A stretch of DNA of 64,000 nt from Trichothecium roseum (Eukaryota; Ascomycota; Sordariomycetes; Hypocreales): contig CM047940.1 of assembly GCA_026184415.1 (NCBI GenBank), forward strand, positions 3,968,001-4,032,000. The letters run 5' to 3'. Shown piece after piece: positions 1 to 12,215 of this stretch. Made by a program: the position numbers and the translations under genes. The number at the start of each line of letters is the position of its first letter. Position 1 is the stretch's first letter. The notes beneath the pieces were generated by a model, which did no database searches, was not told the origin of the DNA, and saw nothing but the letters and a program-made list of their open reading frames with translations.

Positions 1-281
1 CCGGAATTTTGTCCTAGCCGCTTCCCCTGCTGGTTGAACTGGCCTTGGTTGGTTATTATTTTCTCTGGGACCTCTTCCTTCCCAGTACTTATAATTATTC
101 TAGTATAATTTCTTCCTTTATCGAAAGTGCACTTACTGTCTCTATATTGTTTTCTCGCTTTCCATCCCCTCGCCTTGTTTTATACTCAAAGGTTTACTCG
201 CAGACTACTGCTATAGTACTCCGTACTTCAGTAACACTCCAGTTGTTAGGGGCACTTTTGTGTTCAGGGAATGCCCCCGCC

Positions 282-2445
282 ATGGTGTACTGCGGCAAGC
301 CGTCCAAAGGTTGCTCTAGCTGCAGGGAGCGCAAAGTTCGTGTAAGTCGGAAACTTTGTCTCTGATAATGGCATCGCCTTGTATGCAGCAGTTACTGATT
401 TTCATACTCGACTGTAGTGTGACCAGCGCGAACCCACATGCGGGCAGTGTGAGAAGCGCCAGCAGCAATGTCCCGGCTACAGAAACCTCGTCGATCTCAT
501 GTTCCGTGACGAGAGTAACCATGTCATCAAGAAGGCCAATAAGAGAACAAACGATCGCGGAGCCGTTAAGAAGACTACGACCACGAAACCTTCCAGACCC
601 AGCACAACGATCGGGAGTAAGGTAGCCTCTCGGATCGTCCCACAGCTTGATCCATATCCGAATGTAGTTCCATCTTCTACTTCAACATCGACGCAGGCTC
701 CAATACCACCACCGTCTGACCGAACCCCGCCTCTATCTGCTTCATCCTCGACTGCTTCATTCTCGGCAAGACCGTCACTCGATCATACTAATACGCACTA
801 TGACGGCGCCATTTATAATACAGAGGGCGGCGACACTGAACCCCATCGGGACATCCTCGCGACGTCGGTACTCTCCCTACTGACGCCCAAGAGCGGCCGT
901 TCTTCGCCCCGGTCCGAATGCTCTGACGACACAATCGATATCCCCGAATCTGACCTCTCGCGAGTAATCTATTACTCCCCGTCTCGCTCCATCCAGGAGC
1001 GAGGCACCGCTTTCTTCTTCTCAAGATACGTCGCGGTCGATTTTGGCTGCTATCAAAACTATGGCTTTGTATATGATGTGTGGAAGCCGCCGACTTCAGA
1101 AGCTGGAAAGGTCGACTGTGTGACGGCGAGTATGATGGCAGTGGGCTTGACAGGTCTCTCCAAGGTCAGGCGGTGCTCGGAAACCATGTACCAGGCTCGG
1201 CGAAGCTACGGCACAGCCCTTCAGCTCACCAACGCTGCGCTCCAAGACCCTTCGGAGGCTATCAAAGATAGCACTATGCTTTCCATTCTCATTTTGAGCA
1301 CATACGAGTTTATCTCTGGGCGCACACCGCAGACTATGCAGGCATGGCAGGACCATGTCAACGGAGCTGCTGCATTAACACGCATGAGGGGCACAAGACC
1401 ATTTAAGACAAAGTCAGGAACTCGCATGTTCCTGATGCTTTGTCATTCTGTCCTCATCAGTTGCATTCAGGGTGGTTTGCCTATGCCTCAATCAATGCTC
1501 GAACTTCGTCAGGAGCTTGGGCTGTTCACCAACATCAAGAACCCAACATGGCGCATCGTGGATCCTATTTGCAGAGCGCTGCAGGTACGCCATGACATTA
1601 AGCAGGGTACCCTGACTGATACAGATGACATTGTCGCAAGGCTTGTCGACGTTGAGGACGAGTTTGCCAAGATCGTGGAAGAGATGCCTGAACGCTGGCA
1701 CTACCGATGTGCTCAAGTTCTACGGCCCAACTCTGCCGTACTAGGGAGTTGGTGTCATATATACCCGGGATTTGCTGAAGCGACAACGTGGAATGGCATG
1801 CGCACTATGCGAATTTTGACTCAGGAGACTATTCTAGAGCAACTCTGCAGAAGCATGGCACGCACGCCTTGCCCTCCTATGCGACATCAGACCCTGCTGG
1901 TTAAAGCCATGAAGATGCTTGAATTGCTAGGGGAGGCCGTGATCGCCAGTGTCCCCCAACACTTTGGCATTGTCAGCTCGAGGGATGCAATGCCTGGTCA
2001 TTTCAGCCGCCCAGATTTCGTTCCTGCTTCAAGGCCGCCCTCTCGGCTCGTGTCCGCCTGCCCGATTCCTTCCCCGAAACCCGAACGGCGCAGCTCGTTC
2101 GAGTCGCTTTCGCCTGTCTCGACCCCTCGCCCGACCCTACTGGACCCTACTCAGTCAGATGACGGCCGCAGTGACGCAGAGCGCTTTATGACGTTGGCGT
2201 CAGCGAGCAACACCATCGTCTGGCCTCTATATACGCTGGGTATGTCATCGTCTTGTACGCGGGAGACGCGGCAGTACATCATTGACAGGCTCGGTGCCAT
2301 TCATATGGAAACCGGCCTCGAACAAGCTCGAAGTGTCAGGGCGCTCTTGGAGTCAAAAGGAGAAATCATGCCCTGGGAGAGCATATGCATCTCTACTGAA
2401 AGTCTGCCACAGATTCAGGACAACGAATTCCCCACCATGGTTTAG
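282..2445 (+). CDS. Zn(II)2Cys6 fungal transcription factor (Fungal_trans_2-like)
   Basis: Exons 282-341 and 418-2445 with a 76-nt GTAAGT...TAG intron give 695 aa. Splicing builds a perfect binuclear zinc cluster: C11-X2-C14-X6-C21-X6-C28-X2-C31-X6-C38; the intron falls just before C21, and without it the cluster is broken. A low-complexity Ser/Thr/Pro linker (about 60-180) follows. Then comes a helical region with the look of the fungal-specific transcription factor domain (for example TMLSILILSTYEF, VNGAAALTRMRG). The family consists of nuclear DNA-binding regulators that recognise CGG half-sites. The target pathway cannot be told from sequence, and the neighbours are unrelated housekeeping genes. 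The ATG at 282 is chosen because it opens the cluster exon. An exact GTACTCCGTAC element lies 56 bp upstream of the ATG. Family assignment is firm; the specific role is unknown. Confidence 0.9.
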
Positions 2446-2749
2446 ACTCACGGAGGCTTATTTCTATCCACCTTCAGAACTTGATGCCTCCGTTTAGAGA
2501 AGTACATGCTCAATGTGTGTATATTTTGATTATCTTGGTATTTGTATTTATGTACCAGCGACTGTAAACTTTCTTTGTTTGGGCATATATCGGCTGGGTA
2601 GACATATATAGCGTTTTGTATATCTAGGGGGTCAAAATTGGGAAAAGGTCTTTAAACATCCTTTCATGATACCGAATAATGGCAGATCGAATAATGAAGT
2701 CGCGTGCTGATTAGTGGCACATGTGCTTCCTGGCGAACCCACGACTATA
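2446..2749. other. Convergent 3' intergenic region
   Basis: This AT-rich spacer lies between two convergent genes and presumably holds both 3' UTRs. I see no ORF or repeat in it. Confidence 0.5.
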
Positions 2750-4532
2750 TCACCAGTTATCAAAGTTGCCGAAGCCACCGCTCTTGGCTTTCTTCCGAAC
2801 TGGCTCCTCCCAGGTGTCGGGAGCTTCACTGATCACTCTGCTCGGGGCCGCGCCAGTCTTGAGGTACTTGCCAACCCCTTCATTCGCCGCCTGATCCACA
2901 TGCCCATCCCCCCTGATTCTCTTGCCTGTCCACGTCGTTTTATCGTCCTCTGTCCCGCCCTGCCTCACAATCTCCTCCTTTTCTGCTGCTTGGCGCTTTG
3001 TCTCCTCTTCCTTCTTTTGGAAATCCTCAAATGGGTCTACGTAGACCACCACGTCTTTGATGGTGATGTCGGATATGGGCCGGTTGCCGCCGTCAACGGG
3101 GGAGGCCTCCATTTTTACAAGTACGTCCAGACCCTCGGCCACGGTGCCGAAGACAGTGTGCTTGCGGTCAAGATGAGGGGTCGCTTTATACGTAAAGAAG
3201 AACTGCGATGAGTTGGTGTTCTTGCCCTTATTCGCCATAGACATGGTGCCCCTGGCACTGTGCGTCAAGGGCCCCTCGAACTCGTCGTCAAAATACTTGC
3301 CCCATATGCTCTGGCCCCCTCGACCCGTGCCCGAAGGGTCACCTCCCTGCACCATGAAGCCCGGTATGTTGCGATGGAAGACGACGCCCTTGTAGTACCC
3401 CTTCTTCGCAAGCTTGATGAAGTTCCATACCGCTTTCGGTGCAAACTCTGGGTGCAATTCAATTGTTAGGTCGCCCAGATTTGTCTCCATCTTTGCGTAT
3501 CCCTTTGTCTTTATCCGCTTCGGCTTGAGCATGTACTCCTCTTGGCTGAGGAGCGCCCTTTCCCCGCTGGTTTCTGGGGTTAAGCCTGTGCTGGTGAAAC
3601 TAGCCGCCGCCTTGCCCGTGGTGTATGCGGCTGCGTTAGGAGCAACCTTCTTTTCTAGAGCCATGGGCGTCCGCGCTACGCCGGCGGACTGTGACGTTTT
3701 CGTCAGGGCCCCTGAGCTGCGGTTGACATCCCCGCCAGCTTCACGGGCTTTCCGGGCCTTTTCCACGGCGGCTTTTGCCTTGAGAACCTTGTCGCCCATG
3801 CTACCCAGCGCGCCTGCATTAATGTTACCGGCCTGGCGCTCCTTCTCCTGTTCGCTTGTCATTTGCGCCTCGTGTCCGTCCTTTAGGTACTGGAACTGGT
3901 CGAGGTTTCGGCTTGCCGCGTTCTGAGGGTCTTGTAGTGTAATGATGTCGGCACGTGTGAAAGGTTCATCGTCCATGAGATCCTGCCATAACTTAGGCTT
4001 GATGTTCATCCTCTCCACCGTCTCCCAGGCGAAAACATTTGCGTACGTCCCATGGCGAATGGCGACGATGTGGGTGTTATCCGTGAAGACCTTGTAAGTT
4101 ACGGGATCTACTAGATCCCCTTGACCATCGCTGAGTCCGGCGCCGAGCGAGTCTTCCCCCGCATTTCTCGAAAAGTTGAGCCTGATCAGGTCCTTCTTGG
4201 CCAGCGGTGTACCGTCGACGGGGTTTTGGTTGGGGTGCTTTTCCAGCCAGGCGCCTATGACCTCGACATCGAATATTGTGCCATTGGGTGTGCAAACGGG
4301 GTTCTTGAACGGTTGGAGGGACGCGGCGCAAAAGTTGAAGGGCAGGCGACGGAAGGGGGCCGAGGAACCGGAACCGGAGCGCGCCCCTGATGAAGCAGAG
4401 TAACCGGCGTCTGAAGAGGACCACTCGGAGTGTGTGATCTGTAACGGGTCAGAAAAAAGCTAATTAATTCGCAATGCATAGCGTGAGGTTTGTGTTGCTG
4501 CTTACGTAGAGCTTATCGGTTCCTTTCCCCAT
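2750..4532 (-). CDS. cyp8: Peptidyl-prolyl cis-trans isomerase-like 2 (U-box cyclophilin, PPIL2/Cyp8)
   Basis: Exon 1 (4532-4506, MGKGTDKLY) joins exon 2 (4438-2750) across a 67-nt intron, giving 571 aa, the usual size for fungal PPIL2. The N-terminus is typical of the family, and a U-box follows at about 35-110 (LPFNFCAASLQPFKNPVCTP, GTPLAKKDLIRL). The cyclophilin domain is at about 320-480, with the catalytic-core stretches FHRNIPGFMVQGGDP, MANKGKNTNSSQFFFT and the late LDRKHTVFG. A Lys-rich tail with FGNFDNW ends the protein. The family combines ubiquitin-ligase and prolyl-isomerase modules and is associated with the nuclear spliceosome. The start is set by the conserved N-terminus, which only appears after splicing. 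The gene is divergent from the PTM1-like gene. Confidence 0.94.
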
Positions 4533-5159
4533 GTTTCCGCGCGGCAACTGCCTATGGTCACCTTCGGTGTGGTGGTGGTTGTTACGGCGGCTTGCTGTTG
4601 TGATGGTCTAGAATGGAAAAGCCAGCGGCAGGGTCGTCATAGCGGGTACGGGCTGGCTGTGCTCAAGCTGTTAGCCTGTTAGCAGGCCGCGAGGCTGCAG
4701 GTACTGCAGTGGTGTCCGCGGTAGCAAGGGTCCACTGTGCGAATTACGCCATTACGCGACCCGTACTTGGTGGTGAAAGCTGCTACCACTGGGGTACGTG
4801 GTAATAGTGCTACTAACAGAGTAACACTGAAAGTCAAACCCGTTGAACCGCAAACGTGGTCCCTTATGGTAGTGTCAGAGTTACCCAACACACCCGACGT
4901 TCAATACTTACGGCATTGAGTTCTGTCGCGAAATACTTACGCCCGCGTCCTTTTCTCTCGAGCCATGAAATGACCTAGCATCATTGAATCTGTTCTGCAT
5001 CGAGTATCCGACCGAGCCGCGACCTCCCGATTACGAGTTACTAGCCCCCTGGTTCGAGCATACTATAGTAGACTTCGAATCCAGTATCGGCCAGCAAAGT
5101 GACCGCAACGACCTCCGCATAATTGGAACAGCCCTTGAGCTGAGAAAAATTGAGCAGCC
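4533..5159. promoter_or_regulatory. Divergent intergenic promoter region (cyp8 / PTM1-like)
   Basis: This 627-bp stretch between divergent starts must carry both promoters. It contains scattered TGGTGG/GTGGT runs and no convincing TATA box. Short ORFs here show no coding character. Confidence 0.4.
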
Positions 5160-7056
5160 ATGAAGTTATTATGGGGGCTTATGGCCTTGGGCATGTCCAT
5201 GTGGACTGCCCAGGCTAACGAAATTGTCATGGTCAGCACAGGGCTCCCTTACCATTTTCCAACTGCATGATCGGGATCACTGATAGCCATGGAATAGGAC
5301 CAAACAGACGAAGGCCGGCAATACTGCGCTGGCATGTACGGGAAGAAGACGTGGGGTGGACCAGTTGATCCGTTTATTCTTGTCAAGTACTTGAACCAGA
5401 ACGATGCTGGTGATGATAAGATTTCCAGCTTGATCATCTTCGAATGGAAGGACAGAGATCTTGTCGGCATTGAGACTGAAGATGGTTATGGGAGGGTAAG
5501 TGCCTCGGATATGAACCGTCATTGAAGTATGGCTGACCGAGGATGGCACTGTAGCGACCTGCTATTTGCACCGACGACTTCATCCAAACCGGCCAATGCA
5601 AGAAAGACCAGCTCGGAGAGTTTATTCTCGCCGGGAATGCCACTGAAGACTCCCACGAACTGATCCTGACCAAAGCCATCAGCGTCAATAACCCCAAGCC
5701 TATCCAGTACAACATCAAGAAGACGGGATATTACTGCGTCCTTACCGACCCCTATACAGCAGGCGACTATAAAGCTGCTGTCGAGTTTCGTAATGCTTAC
5801 GGCGAGCTTCCTGCCACGCAAATCCCCAAGCTCCCTTTCTATGGAGGCATGAGCATAGTCTATGCTCTGGTCGCTGTTTACTGGGGGTTTCTCTACTACC
5901 AGCACCGCTCTGACATCTGTACTCATCCCCTACTTGCCGAAACCCCAAGGAGCCACTGCTAATTTGTTCTTCTAGTGGCTGTGCAAAACTACATCACTGC
6001 CATTCTTGTGTTCCTGGTGATCGAGATGATTCTGACCTGGGGTTTCTACGGTTAGCCTTCCCTGTTACTCAAGACTTGAGTCGAAAACTGACAGGTGATA
6101 GAATATCAAAATCGCAAAGGCTCTAATGTGGGATCCAAAGTCTTCCTCATTATAGTCGGCATATTGAATGCAGCCCGCAATTCCTTCTCCTTCTTCTTGC
6201 TGCTCATTGTCTGTATGGGTTACGGAGTAGTCAAACCCACTTTGGGCCGCACCATGATTTATGTAAGGTGGCTCGCTGCGGCTCACTTCGTATTCGGGCT
6301 TGTGTATGCTATCACAAGCCTTTTGATCTCCCCTGAGAGTGCAGGTAAGCAAGGTGGATGCCATTATCTTTTACGCCAGAACCTAACGCGACTATAGGCC
6401 CATTTGTTCTTCTAATTGTCTTGCCTCTTGCCGGCACACTTACTGGGTTCTACGTCTGGACACTAAACTCGCTCAATGCCACCCTGAAAGATCTCCTGGC
6501 CCGCAAGCAGCACGCCAAAGCTGGCATGTACAAGAAGCTTTGGTGGGCAATCCTCGTCAGCATTCTTGTAATTTTCGGCTTCTTCTTCTTCAACAGCTTC
6601 ACCTTTGCGTCGGTTAATGACCCTGACTTTGTCCCTTTCCACTGGAAGACGAGGTGGTTCGTTCTTGATGGCTGGTTGAACCTGGTTTACTTCGCGGATG
6701 TTGTCTTTATCGCCTACATGTGGCGACCCACGGCCAACAACCGCCGCTTTGCCATGTCCGACGAAATCGCCCAGGACGATGATGGCAACTTTGAGATTGG
6801 CGACATTGGTGTACCCGATGATTCAGATGACGACGAAGAGGCTCAGAAGAACAACAACGCTGTAGCCGGCGCTAACGGACGCACCCCAGTTGGTGCTTCG
6901 ATCATGCAGCCCTCGTCATCATCTCAAGCCCCCGGTGCCCGCGGAGGTGTCCGTAGGGACTCAATTGACGGAGAGACCCTTTTCGCTGTTGGTGAGGACG
7001 GCGCTGGATTCTCGGATAGTGACGAGGAGAACGCCAAGCTCGTGCGCGGGAAATAG
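5160..7056 (+). CDS. PTM1-type seven-transmembrane protein (GOST/lung 7-TM receptor family)
   Basis: Proposed exons are 5160-5231, 5298-5495, 5555-5918, 5976-6050, 6102-6344 and 6398-7056 (536 aa). A signal peptide (MKLLWGLMALGMSMWTAQA) precedes a lumenal domain that starts with QYCAGMYGKKTWGGPVDPFI. Seven hydrophobic helices follow (SIVYALVAVYWGFLYY, NYITAILVFLVIEMIL, and so on). The acidic cytosolic tail carries DDSDDDEE and is Ser-rich. Family members are Golgi/endosomal membrane proteins of poorly defined function (yeast Ptm1). Introns 2-5 restore frame and conserved motifs cleanly. The first intron uses a poor GTCAGC donor and is the least certain boundary. An AATAAA at 7157-7162, about 100 nt past the stop, is a plausible poly(A) signal. 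The gene converges on ndufaf7. Confidence 0.87.
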
Positions 7057-7253
7057 GGCAAATGCAACAGAAGGGAATTGGTGGTATGACACAAAGAGAA
7101 TCGTAAAAATACGAATGGCCTTCCAGCTGTATGGTTTAGTACAAGCCCAGGCATGGAATAAATTGCACAGAATGGGGTTGACTTTTCGTTTCCTGCTTGC
7201 ATAGTCTTATTGTGCAAATATATTAAGCAGACCTAAACTGTCCTTTAGTAGAC

Positions 7254-9027
7254 CTATATTACATCCCCGCCGAAGCCAACAGGTCTCCTTTTCCCGTCAT
7301 TTTCAGGCAGGATAGCGAGGACCTTGTATAGTTTTCCCATACCGCTGGGTCCCCTATCGACCAGCCTCTTCCAAGACTTGTCGATCCTTTCCGCCATCTC
7401 CTTCCCAGCACCAGGCGCCTTGGCCAAGGCCTCGGCGCGTTGCCGAATGCCCATTACCTCGAGGAAGTCGCCCTGCTGCACCGGGCCGTGGACCTCGACC
7501 CCCTCGCTGGCCAAAGTGGCCGCGTCAGCTATGGCAGTAAAGTCCACGTCGGCGCTTACGTCGACGAGGCCGGGGGCCGAAAAGGGGCTGACGATCTTGT
7601 GCTGCCGGATGCCCCTGAGCGAGTTGATGGGCACCGTGTCCGAGGTGCCGTAGTCCAGTACCAGCGCGGCACCACTCGGCTTGGGCTTGGGGTGCTGCGC
7701 CGAGCCGCCGATGCGGGTGGCGAAGTCGGCAGCGAAGGTGAAAGCCTCGGGGCAGACCTCGACGACGGAGTTCTCTACGGGTTTCAGGGCGCGGTAACGG
7801 GGCGATATCTCGGGAAGGAGCCTGGAGTGGCGGGTGGTGGTGGAGGACAGGACGAGCTGGAACTCGGGGGCCGCCTGGTCCCGCTGAGACTTTGGGGTGC
7901 CCAGGTCCGCGTGGGTGGTTCCGGGGGAGGTGACTCCGACCAGGAGCTCTCGCCATTCCGTCTTCTCCCTGGCGGCGGCGCTGGTGGTTGCTCTGGCATC
8001 CTTGGCGCCGTCGGGGGTTGTTGGCACGGCTGCGGACTGGAAAGTGTGGATGGGGAGGGCATCAAAGAACTCGTGTGCCACGATAAAAGGCATCTTGTCG
8101 GGATCTGTTTTACTGTCAGCTACCTGTCACGCAATGTATACATACATACATATATGTGTGTGTGTGTGTGGATCTATTACCTGTGGGAATAGGCTTCATA
8201 GAGTCCGCCCATACTATGGGCGTCTTGCCGTACTTGGAGATGCTTTGCGTGCCCGATTCTGACTGCGTAGTGGCAGCGTCAGCCCCGCAAAGGAGGTTTC
8301 TTTGCGCCGACTGAAGCTCCTTGCCGGCCTCAACCATGTACACAGACTCCACGCTAGCCATCATGGACGGGAATCTTTGCATCGTCTAAAGAGAATCAGT
8401 AAGGCACGGCGGGGGGGGGGGATCGTTCTGCCTCTTAAAAGCGCCATTGGGGGTAAAGCAAGGGGAATTTGTTTCCATACGCGAAGTATATCGTCCATGA
8501 GAGTGCCACGACCGGGTCCGACCTCGATGAGCTGGACACCCTTCGTCGGCCGTCCCTGGCTCATCCACTCGGCGATGAACCACACGCCCACCAGCTCGCC
8601 GAACACCTGCGATATCTCCGGCGACGTGACAAAGTCCCCTTTGGACCCGAACTGGTCGCGGTCCTTGCCAATGGCGCCGGTGTAGTACCCGCCCAAGTCG
8701 CCGGTCAGGCACATGCGCATGTAGCTCGCCAGGGGAACGGGGCCCGTTGTCTATGATGCCGTCCCCCCATCCATGTCAGTCGAGTGGTTTTGCACTGTTG
8801 AGGATGGAGAGAAAAGATAAAATACAGAAGGAGGGGGGGAAGAAAGGTTGTGGGAAGGTTTTACTCACTGATATGGCCTCGAACAGTTTCTTGGCCAGGG
8901 GGGTCGACCATTGTCTCTCCTGCGATCTGCGGATAGCTGTGCTTGAGAAGCTTGGGCTGGACGGGCGTATCCCGAGCGGGCTTCTAAAGGCAAGCCTCAA
9001 CGGGCTTGGAGGCCGCAGCTTCATCAT
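7254..9027 (-). CDS. NDUFAF7 (MidA) protein arginine methyltransferase, mitochondrial
   Basis: Exons 9027-8869, 8750-8481, 8385-8181 and 8104-7254 give 494 aa. The N-terminus (MMKLRPPSPLRLAFRSPLGI) is basic and amphipathic, like a mitochondrial presequence. The family core follows: TTGPVPLASYMRMCLT, GDLGGYYTG, FGSKGDFVTSPEISQVFGE, the SAM-binding LIEVGPGRGTLMDD, YMVEAGKELQ and FIVAHEFFDALPIHTF. Family knowledge: NDUFAF7 symmetrically dimethylates an arginine of the NDUFS2 subunit and is needed for complex I assembly. The start at 9027 is the first ATG; a longer reading would begin at a GTG. A CA/TG microsatellite sits in the last intron near 8140-8170. The domain is intact with no missing key motif. 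Confidence 0.93.
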
Positions 9028-9593
9028 CGTGCTTCCTACCAATGGCTTTTCGCACACCCGGCACAGAATCCGAAAGCCCTTCCTTGTCCCAAGAATTGAC
9101 GGGGCTGGATAAGAAACGAAGCTATAAATTACGGGGCGTCTAGAGTACCAAAATGGTGGTGATTTGTCTGCAGAAGGAGAAGGAAAAGAGTATAAATTAA
9201 TAAATCCGGACCATGGAGGTTTTTTTTTAATAATATTTAATAGTGTCTCTTGGTAAATACGAAGGTATATAAGTCGTTTTGATTTTAAGGCAAGCTCATA
9301 TTACTACTGCTTAGGTAGTGCGAGCACCACCCGGTCTTTTTTTTTTTTTTTTTGGGGTTGATGAGCGCGACACCAAAATTACGTACGGAGTACAGTGACG
9401 CAACTCTACCTAAGGTTGGAAGCTCAACTACCATACTACCTGCTACAGTAGTAGCCTCTTAGACACTACTGCATCCCACCCACGTACGACACAACCAAAT
9501 TCCAGGATTGAACATCTAATCAAGCAGCAGAAAGTATCAAAATCCATCAATTGTTGTTTCTTTCCCTCCTTCCACCTGTTGCACGGCAAGACC
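9028..9593. promoter_or_regulatory. Divergent promoter region (ndufaf7 / CDK11-like)
   Basis: This 566-bp AT-rich region holds two divergent promoters. It contains an oligo-T run near 9338-9353 and one exact GTACGGAGTAC at 9383-9393. I see no ORF. Confidence 0.45.
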
Positions 9594-11057
9594 ATGGCCT
9601 CCCGCTGGGCCAACGCCGAGGAGGACGCCGTCCTCGACGCCCAGCGCAAGAAGGAAAAGGAGGAGAAGAGACGTCGCAAAGCCGAAAAGGCGCGCAAACT
9701 AGAGGCCGAACAGCAGCGGCAGAGGAAAGAGGAAGCAGACGAACAAGATAGCCGAGACGGCGGCGGCCGCCCTTCCAAACGCCGAAGACTGTCGCCGCAG
9801 CCCGCGACCGCCGCAGCCACCACAGACGATACGCCGGCCAAGCTCCTGCGCTTCGAGACGTCAGCGTGGAGCCGGAGCCGGAGCGTGGAGAACTACGACA
9901 AGCTCAACGACATAGAGGAGGGGACGTATGGCTGGGTTACGCGAGCGACGGAGATTGCCACGGGTAAGGTGGTTGCGCTCAAACGACTGAAGCTCGAGCC
10001 TGGGGATCGCAATGGACTGCCCGTCACGGGACTAAGAGAGATACAGATACTACGGGACTGCAATCATCGCAACGTAGTCGATCTGAGAGAGGTCGTGGTG
10101 GGCGATGACACTTCTCGACTGGACAAGTAGGTTCTCCCTTTCGCTCGTCTCGCCTTATTTTCTTTTTAAAACAAGACCCCTTTTCCAGCTAACGGCCGGT
10201 CACGATGCAGCTCCGTCTTCCTCGTCTTTGAATTCTTCGAACACGACGTCAAGTCCGTCCTCGACGACATGCCCGAACCCTTTCTGACGTCCGAGATCAA
10301 GCAGCTCCTCCTCCAGCTCACCCAGGGCGTGGCCTACCTACACTCGAACCACATCCTCCACCGCGACCTCAAGACGTCCAACCTCCTCCTCAACAACCGC
10401 GGCCGGCTGAAAATCGCCGACTTCGGCATGGCTCGCTACGTCGGCGACCCGCCCCCGAAGCTGACCACGCTCGTCGTCACCCTCTGGTACCGCAGCCCGG
10501 AGCTGCTCCTCGGCGCCAAGACGTACGGCGCCGGCGTCGACATCTGGAGCGTCGGGTGCATCATGGGCGAGCTGCTGACCAGGGAGCCGCTACTGCAGGG
10601 CAAGAACGAGGTGGACCAGCTGACCAAGATCTTTGAGCTCTGCGGCGTGCCGACCGATGAGACTTGGCCTGGCTTTCGTAGGCTGCCCAACGCGCGCTCG
10701 CTGCGGCTTCCGCAGACTGGAGCAGCTGCAGGCTCGGTGATCCGGGCGCGTTTCCCGACCCTCACCAAGGCGGGCGCGAGTTTATTAAACGAACTCCTGT
10801 CTTTGGATCCCAGCCGCCGACCCTCGGCGCAGGACATGCTCGCCCATGAGTACTTCCATCAGGACCCTAAACCCAAGCCCGAGAGCCTCTTCCCCACTTT
10901 CCCAAGCAAGGCCGGTCAGGAGAAGAGAAGACGGCACGAGCCGAACGCTCCGGCACGAGGGCAGGCTGCATCTCTCGGCGATGCCGACTTCAGCGGCATC
11001 TTCCAAGAGCGTGATAAGGAAGAGAGAGGGGCAGGTTTCGCATTACGAATGGTATAA
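9594..11057 (+). CDS. Cyclin-dependent kinase, CDK11/PITSLRE-like
   Basis: Exons 9594-10126 and 10211-11057 give 459 aa; the intron restores N-SVFLVFEFFEHD. The N-terminus is a Lys/Arg/Glu-rich coiled segment (about 15-65) typical of CDK11 and S. pombe Ppk23. The kinase domain starts near 101 (YDKLNDIEEGTYGWV). It has VALKRLKL (ATP lysine), the cyclin-contact helix PVTGLRE in place of PITSLRE, HRDLKTSN, DFGMAR, an activation-loop Thr in KLTTLVVTLWYRSPELLLG, and DIWSVGCIMGEL. All catalytic residues are present. Animal CDK11 acts with cyclin L in transcription and splicing, and a similar nuclear role is inferred. An in-frame reading begins earlier only with TTG, so the ATG at 9594 is chosen. 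The final 70 residues are Lys/Arg-rich and disordered. Confidence 0.9.
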
Positions 11058-11352
11058 TATTTCTTAATATCATGTGGGATGTCATCTAAAACTGCACGCA
11101 TTCGTGGCTTCATTAGATATTGTATACTATAAGCGCTCTAGACCATTATATCACCTAATAGATTCCCGGACCTTTGACCCCTCGTCCCGATACAAACATT
11201 TTTGCCACAAGTGAAACGCCGAGTAGAAATGATACTAAATAATCGCCATGGATGCATGCTGCCCAAACTAACTCCTCTTTCCCAACTATAGATCCGATTT
11301 TCTCTCCGTATGCAAAAAAAAAGAGCAAGTGCCAGAGACCCGTACGCCTCTT

Positions 11353-12215
11353 TTAGTGAAGGCCTAGGCCAGTCGCAAACCAGGTGAAACTAGTGAAAGT
11401 AATGATGCTCATGGCGAGGGCGAAGGCGAGGGCGGTACGGTCGATTCCAGTGGCAGCGGAACTGTAGTTGTTCTGCTCCTTCCACTTAGGATAGGGCGTA
11501 TACTCGATGGGGTAGTACATGCCAAAGGTGAAACCAGAGTAGGCACCGAGGTAGCCAGGCTCAGGCAGGTCAGTAATGTCCGCTTCGGAATCCTTGATGA
11601 CCAGAGTGTACATCTCAGTGAGCAAGGGCTGTTCGGCATCGTTCTCCTGGTCCCGAGTATCCCAGTAGAATGAGACATCAGTCTCGAACGTCATGTTGGA
11701 GGTGAGGGTCCAGGTCGCGGTGGCGTATGAGCAGCTGAGGAGGACATCAATGGCCGTAGGCTCGCCCCGCAGGGACGTGTAGTTCCAGCTCATCGAGACA
11801 TTGTCGCCGATTTTGTACAGAGGGGTGGGCACAACCATCGTGTTGGGGTCAGCCATGGTGACGCCTCCCGGCGGAGCATTGGCAGCGTAAGTTGTGCGCT
11901 TAGGTGCGTCCGTCTTGGTGGCGGTTTTGTCGGCAGAGGTCTTTGTTACCGTCGAATCCTCATCATCCTCGCTGGTCTCTGTCGCGGTAGGTTCATCGGT
12001 AACGGAAGCAGAGGTTTCCTCGGCAGCTTGTACAAAGTCAGCAAATGTTTTTAATACAGATACACTTTTCGAATGAGCATACTGGTACTGGCTTCATCAT
12101 TTGCACGGACGATGAGGGCATCACGGGGAGGAAGCCATCCAGGCCATGCCGACACTAGGGGAGATAGCGAAGAAAGGCACAGGGCCAGGCGAAGGAATCC
12201 AGCAGTCGGCTGCAT
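11353..12215 (-). CDS. DUF7137-type secretory/cell-surface protein
   Basis: Exons 12215-12089 and 12026-11353, split by a 62-nt intron with a GCTGAC branch site, give 266 aa. A signal peptide (about 1-23, FLRLALCLSSLSPLVSA) is followed by an acidic Ser/Thr-rich linker (TETSEDDEDSTVTKT). A conserved domain begins PPGGVTMADPNT and includes SWNYTSLRGEPTAIDVLLSC and several N-X-S/T sites. A C-terminal hydrophobic segment (ALAFALAMSIITFTSFTWF) could be a membrane anchor or part of a GPI signal. The layout matches the fungal DUF7137 family, whose function is unknown to me. The start is the ATG that opens the signal peptide; an upstream in-frame extension lacks secretory character. Confidence 0.8.

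Noticed and set aside
7440..8192. 250-codon plus-strand ORF over ndufaf7
   Set aside because: Gly/Asp-rich shadow of the minus-strand methyltransferase.
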